Shown in pieces: positions 9,251 to 16,310 of a DNA stretch of 64,000 bases. The notes below the pieces were generated by a model. The model searched no databases. It was not told the origin of the DNA and worked only from the letters and a program-made list of their open reading frames with translations. A program made the translations under genes and the position numbers. The DNA is from Osedax symbiont Rs1. GTDB taxonomy: Bacteria; Pseudomonadota; Gammaproteobacteria; Pseudomonadales; Balneatricaceae. The stretch is taken from contig ASZJ01000110.1 of the NCBI GenBank assembly GCA_000416275.1, positions 1 through 64,000 on the forward strand, written 5' to 3'. Every line of letters starts with the position of its first letter. Position 1 is the stretch's first letter.

Positions 9251-10462
9251 ATGAATTTTATCATAGCGGTTAGAAATTTAGTGCTCAAAATAATGTACCG
9301 AGTAATGCGTCCTGCTATCTTTTTAATGGACCCAGAAAATGCCCACTACAGTATGAAAAAAATTGGCGTGGTGCTGGGTAGTAACGCGCTACTCAGGGGG
9401 CTGACAGGGCTGCTTTATGATTATAATCATCGCAGTTTAAATACCACGGTTGATGGGGTGACTTATCGCAATCCAATTGGTTTGTCGGCGGGTTTTGATA
9501 AAGATGGAGAGCTGACCAGTATTTATCCTTCACTGGGTTTTGGTTTGGCAGAGCTAGGGTCATTTACCGGTGAAGTTTGCCCTGGTAACCCAGGCAAGCG
9601 CCTGTTCAGAATGGTCAAGTCTAAATCAATCGTTGTTTGGTACGGTCTAAATAACTTGGGTGCTGAAAAAATATCCAAGCGTTTAGCCAATGCTGATTTT
9701 GGCCGTTTAAGAGTCGGTATTAATGCCGCTAAATCTAATGTCACCCCTGAATTTGAGCTGCAAGAGTCGATTCGGGATTATATAAAAACCATGACTTTAT
9801 TTAAAGATATTGGCGATTACTTTACGGTTAATATCAGCTGTCCGAACACTCAAGATGGCGAGCCGTTTGTCAATAAGGAAAACCTGGAAGCACTACTTGC
9901 GGCGATCAACGAAAAGATCAGACCTATCACCGACCGACCTATTTATGTGAAGCTGGCCGCTGATTTGAATATCGATGAAATAAATATCATTATCGATGGC
10001 TGCGTGAAATTTAAAATGGATGGTGTGGTTTTGACCAACCTCGCTAAACCTGATGTGAACCAAGAGCACATCGCAGCAGAATATCCTTCTAATCAAGGGA
10101 TTCTACCTAAGGGGAAAGGCGCAATGAGTGGTTTGCCACTGCAGCGGATCTCTACGGATATGATACGTCACGTTTATCGTCGCACCCGCGGTAGTATCAC
10201 TATTATTGGAGTCGGCGGTATTTTTAGCGCTAAAGATGCCTACGAAAAAATCACTTCAGGTGCGAGTTTACTGCACATGATTACCACTATGATTTTTGAT
10301 GGTCCACAAAACATCAGTGAAATTAACCGCGGTTTGGTCAAACTGTTACAAGAAGATGGTTTTTCTTCAATAGAAGAGGCGGTTGGTTCCAGAAATCCAC
10401 TGCCAATCATAGCAGAGGATAAAGTAGCGGAAGTCGCAGCTAAAGCTACTGCCGCCGCGTAG
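9251..10462 (+). CDS. Dihydroorotate dehydrogenase, class 2-like, Fur-linked
   Basis: This 403-residue flavoprotein oxidises dihydroorotate to orotate in pyrimidine synthesis. An amphipathic/hydrophobic N-terminus (VRNLVLKIMYRVMRPAIFLM) followed by DPENAHYSM matches the membrane-binding helices of quinone-linked class 2 enzymes. NPIGLSAGFDKDGE, YVKLAADL and IIGVGGIFSAKDAYEKI are the FMN-site motifs. The active-site loop reads NISCPNT, with Cys where E. coli PyrD has Ser as the catalytic base; Cys is the class 1 residue. The C-terminus (LLHMITTMIFDGP, then about 50 residues) is longer than usual. A good ribosome site (AAAGGAG) precedes the ATG. A Fur box upstream makes it a likely iron-limitation paralogue rather than the housekeeping pyrD, so I give no gene symbol. 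Confidence 0.8.
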   Translation: MNFIIAVRNLVLKIMYRVMRPAIFLMDPENAHYSMKKIGVVLGSNALLRGLTGLLYDYNHRSLNTTVDGVTYRNPIGLSAGFDKDGELTSIYPSLGFGLAELGSFTGEVCPGNPGKRLFRMVKSKSIVVWYGLNNLGAEKISKRLANADFGRLRVGINAAKSNVTPEFELQESIRDYIKTMTLFKDIGDYFTVNISCPNTQDGEPFVNKENLEALLAAINEKIRPITDRPIYVKLAADLNIDEINIIIDGCVKFKMDGVVLTNLAKPDVNQEHIAAEYPSNQGILPKGKGAMSGLPLQRISTDMIRHVYRRTRGSITIIGVGGIFSAKDAYEKITSGASLLHMITTMIFDGPQNISEINRGLVKLLQEDGFSSIEEAVGSRNPLPIIAEDKVAEVAAKATAAA

Positions 10463-10507
10463 CCTGGAGGTATGGTTTTAACTAATCAGCAACAATGAGA
10501 GGCCGAA

Positions 10508-10678
10508 ATGTTTGAACAACTAGCGACTAGCTTACCCTTTGAAATACAGATGGAGTTTAAGCGAGCATTAAAAAAAGGCTATTGGAGTAATGGTATGAAA
10601 TTAACCAAAAAACAGCGGCGCTCCTGTGAACAAGCACTGTTTTTTCACTTGGAAAATCCTAATAGTTACACGCATTAG
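10508..10678 (+). CDS. DUF1315 (YeaC-like) small protein
   Basis: The product has 56 residues, starting MFEQLATSLPFEIQMEF, with the family pattern of an N-terminal helix, GYWSNGMKLTKKQR and EQALFFHLEN. The family has no known biochemical role and members are usually somewhat longer, about 80-90 residues. A GAGAGG ribosome site precedes the ATG. It lies 45 nt after the dihydroorotate dehydrogenase gene and may be co-transcribed with it. Confidence 0.7.
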   Translation: MFEQLATSLPFEIQMEFKRALKKGYWSNGMKLTKKQRRSCEQALFFHLENPNSYTH

Positions 10679-10770
10679 GAGAGGCGAAGCTAGGAGTTGA
10701 AAGTTGAATATCATTCGATGTCGGATGAGTTTGAGTATTGACAGGGAGTTTTATTAATCTGATAATCGTA

Positions 10771-10789
10771 TTGCAAATCATTATCAATA
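10771..10789 (+). promoter_or_regulatory. Putative Fur box upstream of fagA
   Basis: TTGCAAATCATTATCAATA fits the Fur hexamer pattern, and GATAAT occurs just upstream at 10761. It ends 13 nt before the ATG of the FagA-like gene. Confidence 0.7.
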
Positions 10790-10802
10790 CACGCGAGATA
10801 TT

Positions 10803-11174
10803 ATGTGCAAGTGCTTCCCTGCATTCAGGGCTCAAGACCCCGCTATTAATCAATTACGTCATAAAATTCGCTATGCACTTGACGACGATAATCCCGGTTT
10901 ACTGCCGCTTTGGCTGGCAATGGAAGAGAGTTTAGACTGTTGCTGTAACTCGGCAAATTGGCAGCTTTACCATGCTGAGTATCGGCTGTTGTTGGACGCG
11001 TTAAGCGATGATTTATTACCGGGGCATTGGCGATCATGGTGCTTAGATAATATTTCCAAACCACTGATGTCTTTACAGAGAATAGCTATTAGTCGGGAGC
11101 AGAGTCAGCAACTCAATAAATTGTTTTACGAGTTAAGAGTAGTTAGCCATTTTTTTCAGGGCGGTCTAACTTAA
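10803..11174 (+). CDS. fagA: FagA-like (Fur-associated gene A) protein
   Basis: The 123-residue cytoplasmic protein contains LRHKIRYALDDDNPGLLPLW, a CCC run, and AEYRLLLDALSDDLLPGHWR. Length, the W/L-rich middle and the position directly before fumC match the FagA protein of the Pseudomonas fagA-fumC-sodA operon, which is iron-repressed. Its biochemical function is unknown. The gene starts 13 nt after a Fur-like box and is followed by a strong inverted repeat before fumC. Confidence 0.65.
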   Translation: MCKCFPAFRAQDPAINQLRHKIRYALDDDNPGLLPLWLAMEESLDCCCNSANWQLYHAEYRLLLDALSDDLLPGHWRSWCLDNISKPLMSLQRIAISREQSQQLNKLFYELRVVSHFFQGGLT

Positions 11175-11193
11175 GGTATCCCCCTCTAAAGAT

Positions 11194-11251
11194 CCTCTGA
11201 ACAAGTCACACATATCTGGTGTACAGGGAAAAAGTGCGACTTGTTCAGAGG
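11194..11251. repeat. Palindromic repeat family 2, complete copy
   Basis: CCTCTGAACAAGTC (11194-11207) and GACTTGTTCAGAGG (11238-11251) are perfect 14-bp inverted arms around a 30-nt centre. The repeat lies between fagA and fumC and could fold as an RNA hairpin in their transcript. Further copies are at 12775-12819 and, as halves, near 16024 and 55880. Confidence 0.8.
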
Positions 11252-11311
11252 TTGTCTCAGCTGGTTTTTTTCTCGGATAATCGATCAATAATTAGTAATT
11301 AAGGAAATGTA

Positions 11312-12688
11312 ATGAGCAATAGAATCGAACAAGACAGTATGGGCAAGCTGGCTGTGCCAAGTGCCGCTTTGTATGGAGCCCAAACGCAGAGAGCAGTGAA
11401 TAATTTTCCGGTGAGCGGGCTGCGTATGCCGAAAGCTTTTATAGAGTCCTTATTGTTGGCAAAATCTGCCGCCGCCGCTGCCAATGCAGAGCTTGGATTG
11501 ATATCTGGTGAGATGGCAACGGCAATTGTCGATTCAGTCAATGAGTTGTTAGGTGATGCCGATATGATGCGGCATTTCCCGGTTGATGTTTATCAAACAG
11601 GATCGGGTACTAGCTCTAATATGAACGCTAATGAAGTGTTATCGACTTTAGCCAGTGGCAAATGCAATCATAAAATCGGCGCTAATGATCACGTCAATTA
11701 TGGGCAGAGTAGTAATGATATTATTCCCAGTACTATTCATATCAGTGCGGCGATAGGTGTTGAAAAACAATTGTTACCTGCTCTAAAGCATCTAGCAGAG
11801 GTGATTAAGGCTAAGGCCAAAGACGTTGATCATCATATTAAAACTGGACGCACGCATTTAATGGATGCTATGCCAGTGAGAATGAGCCAGAGTTTGTTGA
11901 GTTGGTCGAGTCAGATTGAGCAAAATATTACAGTGTTAGAGTCCGCTCAAAATGCACTGCAAAGTCTCGCACAAGGGGGGACGGCTGTCGGGACTGGAAT
12001 CAATGCGCACCCACAATTTTCCGAGAAGTTTTGTCAACAAATCAGTTTGTTGACCGATGTGCCATTTACCCCGGCGAAAAACTTATTTACCCACATCGGA
12101 ACCCAAGATATTGCGGTATCTCTATCGGGGCAGTTGAAAACAGTGGCGGTATCGCTAATGAAAATTTGCAACGATTTGCGCTGGATGAATTCAGGCCCGC
12201 TAGCGGGCCTGGGTGAAATATCTCTTGAGGCATTGCAGCCTGGCTCTTCGATTATGCCAGGTAAAGTTAACCCCGTTGTTCCTGAAGCTGCGGCTATGGT
12301 TGCTGCACAGGTGATAGGTAACGACAGTGCGATTACGATTGCAGGTCAGTCGGGTAACTTTGAGTTGAATGTTATGTTGCCGTTAATTGCCCATAATTTA
12401 CTGAGTAGTATAGAGTTGATTAGCAATGTCAGCGTCCTATTGGCCGACAAAGCGATTGCTACCTTTACTGTCAATGAAGAGGCACTTAAATTGGCGCTCT
12501 CGCGCAACCCGATATTAGTCACTGCTTTAAATCCCATTATAGGATATGAAAAAGCGGCTTTGATTGCCAAAAAAGCTTACGCGGACGGGCGTGCTGTCTT
12601 AGATGTTGCCGAGCAAGAAACGGATATTCCCAGGGCTGAGTTAGAAAAATTACTGGATCCAACTAAGTTAACTAAAGGCGGTATTTGA
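11312..12688 (+). CDS. fumC: Fumarate hydratase class II (iron-independent)
   Basis: This 458-residue enzyme converts fumarate to malate in the TCA cycle without an iron-sulfur cluster. It shows the superfamily signature GSSIMPGKVNP, the substrate loop TGSGTSSNMNANEV, and GQSSNDIIPST and GRTHLMDAMPVRM. Length is typical for FumC. AAGGAAATGTA precedes the ATG. Position after a FagA-like gene with a Fur box suggests induction under iron limitation, replacing iron-dependent fumarases; this regulation is established for the Pseudomonas locus and inferred here. The sodA gene that usually follows is absent: the next gene is convergent. Confidence 0.95.
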   Translation: MSNRIEQDSMGKLAVPSAALYGAQTQRAVNNFPVSGLRMPKAFIESLLLAKSAAAAANAELGLISGEMATAIVDSVNELLGDADMMRHFPVDVYQTGSGTSSNMNANEVLSTLASGKCNHKIGANDHVNYGQSSNDIIPSTIHISAAIGVEKQLLPALKHLAEVIKAKAKDVDHHIKTGRTHLMDAMPVRMSQSLLSWSSQIEQNITVLESAQNALQSLAQGGTAVGTGINAHPQFSEKFCQQISLLTDVPFTPAKNLFTHIGTQDIAVSLSGQLKTVAVSLMKICNDLRWMNSGPLAGLGEISLEALQPGSSIMPGKVNPVVPEAAAMVAAQVIGNDSAITIAGQSGNFELNVMLPLIAHNLLSSIELISNVSVLLADKAIATFTVNEEALKLALSRNPILVTALNPIIGYEKAALIAKKAYADGRAVLDVAEQETDIPRAELEKLLDPTKLTKGGI

Positions 12689-12774
12689 TAGTAGTGCGCT
12701 GCTCTAATCAGTTAGTTAGGCATTAAAAACTGGCTGATATCGCCCGCGACCTTTTACGAACGTCTCGTAAGGAG

Positions 12775-12819
12775 CCTTTGAATAAATCCCACATACCCCC
12801 TGTGCGACTTGTTCAAAGG
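12775..12819. repeat. Palindromic repeat family 2, copy downstream of fumC
   Basis: CCTTTGAATAAATC (12775-12788) is an inverted repeat of GACTTGTTCAAAGG (12806-12819) with two mismatches. The right arm is nearly identical to that of the copy at 11238. It may also serve as a terminator region between the convergent fumC and binding-protein genes. Confidence 0.7.
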
Positions 12820-12927
12820 TTACGTAGGGTAAAATAATAGCGCATAATCTAACGATATCAACTTCTTGCAGTTTTATGCATATATGCAGGACTGCTATAA
12901 AGCCACGAACTGAGGATATAGACAAAA

Positions 12928-14022
12928 TCATTCAATATTTCTAAACATATTCTCCCAGCTAAAATCGTATTTATCTAAGCTTGGGTTTATCGCTTTAGAG
13001 AAATTTCGGAAATTAATACTTTGCCAGTTCTGCTCTGTGAGGATGGTATTAAAGTGATCGATGTTGGTTAAATCAATTTTTGCAAAGCTAGTATAACTGG
13101 ATAGGCCAGGGTCTTTTATGAAGTCTAATCCATGAAAGTAATCGTAGAGCATTACTAAGGCTAGGCCACCCTCTGCGAAGTGTCCCCCGTAGGTGCTAAG
13201 AAGTTTTCCTTCTTGCACAGCTGTTATTCCTTTCTTAGACCAATCGATGCCTGCCGTGATAATGGGTTGCCCGGTTATTGCCTGTGAAACGCCTAATGCT
13301 ATAGCATCATTTGCCGCCCAAATTATGTTAGTTTTGGGATATCTTTTTAACAGCCCTTTAGTTTTGATATAAGCGTTCGAGGTGCTCCAGTCAGTATGTA
13401 CTAATTGGTTGATCGTCACATCCGGATGTTCCTTGAGAGCCTGGAATAGGCCGGTGTTTCTGTCAAAGCTTGCCGATGAGTCTCTGCCGCCACTGATGGC
13501 TAGCAGTTGTATGATTGAGCTTTTAGTATTATTTTTTTTAAAGCTAGCAATAAGATCTTTAGCGGCTAAATAGCCCGCTAGCTTGTCGTTTGGTACAGAG
13601 TGTCCCAGCCAATATTTATAGAATTCTCGAGGTTTGCCGCTACAGGCCTTTGATTCTTCAGGTACCTGAGTATTGATTGAGTAAAAATCGACCTGGTGTT
13701 TCTCTGAGAGTCTGAGTAACTTTAGGGTGGTCCGTTTTTGAAAAATGGCTATTAAGTAGTCAGGCTTGTCGGCAGACTCTAATAATTTAATGGTGTTTTT
13801 AAAGCTTTCACTGCGGTGAAAGGTCGGGGTGTAAAGTATATTTAGATCAATCCCTAAATCATCGGCACTAGCTTGCATAAAAGAGACTGCTATATCCCAG
13901 AAGTTGTTGCCTTTTGGCGCAGGGTTGATGAAGGCAACTTTTATTTTTGGCGAGGCGAAAGCTAAGTTGCAAATACAGGTAAGCAGGCATAACGCTAACA
14001 ATTTTTGCAATGAGATCGTCAT
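12928..14022 (-). CDS. Orphan periplasmic sugar-type substrate-binding protein (type I fold)
   Basis: From ATG 14022 the product has 364 residues. I prefer this start because GGGGAAAG lies 10 nt upstream and it opens directly into a signal peptide (MTISLQKLLALCLLTC, cut after LAFA). The mature part has the peripla_BP_4 / LacI-like pattern: KIKVAFINPAPKGNNFWD, TKSSIIQLLAISGGRDSSAS, NIIWAANDAIALGVSQA, ITAGIDWSKKG. No permease or ATPase gene is adjacent, so it may feed a distant transporter or serve as a periplasmic sensor such as LuxP. The ligand is unknown. Confidence 0.8.
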   Translation of the reverse strand: MTISLQKLLALCLLTCICNLAFASPKIKVAFINPAPKGNNFWDIAVSFMQASADDLGIDLNILYTPTFHRSESFKNTIKLLESADKPDYLIAIFQKRTTLKLLRLSEKHQVDFYSINTQVPEESKACSGKPREFYKYWLGHSVPNDKLAGYLAAKDLIASFKKNNTKSSIIQLLAISGGRDSSASFDRNTGLFQALKEHPDVTINQLVHTDWSTSNAYIKTKGLLKRYPKTNIIWAANDAIALGVSQAITGQPIITAGIDWSKKGITAVQEGKLLSTYGGHFAEGGLALVMLYDYFHGLDFIKDPGLSSYTSFAKIDLTNIDHFNTILTEQNWQSINFRNFSKAINPSLDKYDFSWENMFRNIE

Positions 14023-14188
14023 AAGATAATTACTTTCCCCTAGTTGCAATGAGTTATTAAAGCTTATTTAGGCTTCAATGTTGGAATCGGGTGTGAAAAT
14101 GATGGAGCTGTTCTCGTCAGTCGCAGCTGTAACTTAAGCAGAGCTTTAACCTTGCTGATGAGAATCAATCCCAGCGCTAAACCAATAT

Positions 14189-14227
14189 ATAACACTCTGT
14201 ATTCACTTTAAAGCCACGGAGCTAGGT
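14189..14227. repeat. Half copy of palindromic repeat family 1
   Basis: ACACTCTGTATTCACTTTAA followed by GCCACGGAGCTAGGT matches the right half of the complete copy at 36115-36183 with a few changes. Confidence 0.6.
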
Positions 14228-14322
14228 TTAGGTCTTATTCGAGACCGTAATAGGCTGAAAATATGTAGGTAAATCTTATAAACGACCGTAACATTATGAG
14301 AATATACAACCTTCTCTAAACT

Positions 14323-14612
14323 GTGAAGGCAGCTAATAACGATGTTTTACGCCGTATGCGCTATTTTTTTGATTTAAGTGATTCGAAAATTATCGGTATT
14401 TTTGGCAATGCTGAAATGACGACTGATCGCGAGAGTGTCAGTCAGTGGTTAAATAAAGAGCAAGATGCAGGCATTCGTTGAATGCAATGATCTTTAGTTC
14501 GCGATTTTTTCGCAAGCCGGAACACCAGAACTACCGCGAGTGCCAGGAGCAAATTTTGCGAATTTTTTTACAGGGCTCGCAGCTCAAGTCGAATAGTTCT
14601 AGCGCGACATAG
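14323..14612 (+). pseudogene. DUF1456 (YehS-like) gene relic
   Basis: GTG at 14323 opens a 52-residue frame (NNDVLRRMRYFFDLSDSK, SVSQWLNKEQDAGI) that matches the first half of a DUF1456 repeat and ends at TGA 14479-14481. A second frame starting at ATG 14487 reads KPEHQNYRECQEQILRIFLQ and matches the end of the second DUF1456 repeat, stopping at 14612. Intact family members are about 150 residues with two repeats, so the middle of the gene has been deleted. Function of the family is unknown. Recombination between the two internal repeats is a simple explanation of the loss. Confidence 0.7.
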
Positions 14613-14724
14613 AAGATAATCTGCGTACGTATCTTAGTCTTTGATCTACAAGTAAGTGTGCCAGTGAGTATGTGTCGATGAATGCTCATCAATCAGCTCT
14701 CCATAAAAGCAGTGTAGTACTGCG

Positions 14725-15693
14725 CTAGGCTTGACTAAGCCAGTCCTCTCTTTGTTTCTTATTCAAAAATGACCAGGCGATAAAGCGACTGGTCTTGTGG
14801 CCCTGTGACATCGGTACTATTTTTATATCACTGGCGTCGACTGATTTCAAGGTGTGTTGCAGGGCTTTAAGGTGAGCGTTTTTTGATACTAGACAGCTGA
14901 AATATAGCACCTGATTCTTATATTCCTGACTTTCAATAATCATACTTTTTATAAAACTAAGCTCGCCGCCTTCGCAGTAAAGTTCGGCTTTTTGCCCACC
15001 GAAATTTAGTACGGAATTATTGTTGGAAGACTTATTAGAGGGCTGTTTTTTCTGCAAGTTAGCGCGCTTTCGGGCATTACCTAAGGCTGCTTCCGCAAGA
15101 GAGCTATGAAAAGGTGGATTGCATAGAGTGACGGTGATTCTTTGTCGTTCAGCAATTATATTAGCAAAAAATCGCTGTGCATTTGGTTGTAGTAAAACCT
15201 TTATTTTTTTTCTCAGCCCAGGATTTGCTTGGATGATTTGGCTTGCGCACGCTACTGAAATAGGATCTATATCGCTGGCAGTAAATGACCACTGATAGCT
15301 GCGCTGCCCGATTAGGGGGTAAATGCAGCTTGCTCCTGTGCCAATATCTAAAGCGCTAACTGTCGATTGATCAAATGTTTTGCGAGCACTTGTCTGATGT
15401 ATAAGATCTGCCAAATAGTGAATATAATCAGCTCTGCCTGGAATAGGTGGGCAGAGGTATCCTTTGGGGATCTGCCAATAGTCAATCCGATAATGAGCTT
15501 TTAATAGTGCAGTATTCAATGCTAATACAGCAGCAGCATCTGAGTAATCGATACTGATCTGATGATGCTTTTCGCTTAAGAAAGCGAGCAGTGGAGGATA
15601 GCTGGTCGCTAAAAATTGAAAATCATAACCGTGATTATGGATGTTTTTGCGGTGTAGATTTTTTTTGATCGGATTTTGACGGGTCTCAGGCAT
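14725..15693 (-). CDS. rlmF: 23S rRNA (adenine-1618-N6)-methyltransferase
   Basis: The 322-residue protein methylates A1618 of 23S rRNA with S-adenosylmethionine. The N-terminal HRKNIHNHGYDFQFL and YPPLLAFL are typical of RlmF. The SAM site is ALDIGTGASCIYPLIG, and the catalytic motif of N6-adenine methyltransferases is NPPF in TLCNPPFHSS. A basic insert KKQPSNKSSNNN precedes FGGQKAEL. Length is normal. It stands alone on the minus strand between two repeat-bearing intergenic regions. Confidence 0.92.
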   Translation of the reverse strand: MPETRQNPIKKNLHRKNIHNHGYDFQFLATSYPPLLAFLSEKHHQISIDYSDAAAVLALNTALLKAHYRIDYWQIPKGYLCPPIPGRADYIHYLADLIHQTSARKTFDQSTVSALDIGTGASCIYPLIGQRSYQWSFTASDIDPISVACASQIIQANPGLRKKIKVLLQPNAQRFFANIIAERQRITVTLCNPPFHSSLAEAALGNARKRANLQKKQPSNKSSNNNSVLNFGGQKAELYCEGGELSFIKSMIIESQEYKNQVLYFSCLVSKNAHLKALQHTLKSVDASDIKIVPMSQGHKTSRFIAWSFLNKKQREDWLSQA

Positions 15694-16310
15694 GGCGGTC
15701 GCATACTTTTAGCTAGAATAGGGGAGTGCTGATTATACCCATTGGCCAGCTAGAAGTTAATCGGATACTAAAAAATGTAGCGGGTAAGGTCTATTTTATG
15801 CATACACAGACACTGAATAGCGGCATCTCTAGAAATTGAAAATTGTTGATAGAATCTATGCACAACTCCCCTATCTTATCCTGAGGATAAGCAATACCTG
15901 AGTCGGTGACTTCAAAGTGAATACAGAGAAATTAGTGCTCTGTGTTAACGGCTTTTGCCAGACCTGCAGTACGTTCGTAGCCGTTGACTTAATCAGCAAC
16001 TTCTTCTGTGTGGCAGGGGCGTGTGTGACTTGTTCAGAGCCTCCTTGTTCGGTCTGTTTGAATATATGCACGGCACTTTTTAAGCAGAATCAGTCTAGTG
16101 TTATAAGGGGTTGCTGAAGGCGTTCATCAATAAAAATTTCCTGCTTAAGTCTATGCTGCTCAATCAGTAATTAATAATAGTGATGCTGGCTTGAAAATTG
16201 CATAATAAGTAATAATGATGGAATATTGACGATATTATTTCTATATTGGTCAATATTTTGACATAATAAAAAATTATAAACTAATCTTACAAATTATTGA
16301 CGGTTTCATT
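15694..16310. other. Intergenic region before flhA, with repeats and a sigma-54 promoter
   Basis: No supported gene. It contains a family 1 half repeat (near 15896-15927, ACCTGAGTCGGTGACTTC, inverted orientation), a family 2 half repeat (near 16024-16040, GTGTGACTTGTTCAGAGCC) and the flhA promoter described separately. The open frames here have no family resemblance. Confidence 0.7.
16187..16202 (+). promoter_or_regulatory. Sigma-54 promoter for the flhA operon
   Basis: TGGCTTGAAAATTGCA matches the -24/-12 consensus TGGCAC-N5-TTGCA with correct GG-to-GC spacing. It lies 109 nt upstream of the flhA start, consistent with FleQ/RpoN control. Confidence 0.75.

Noticed and set aside
15871..16117. 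Two overlapping short frames upstream of flhA
   Set aside because: They lie across repeat copies and do not resemble proteins; one is the complement of the other.
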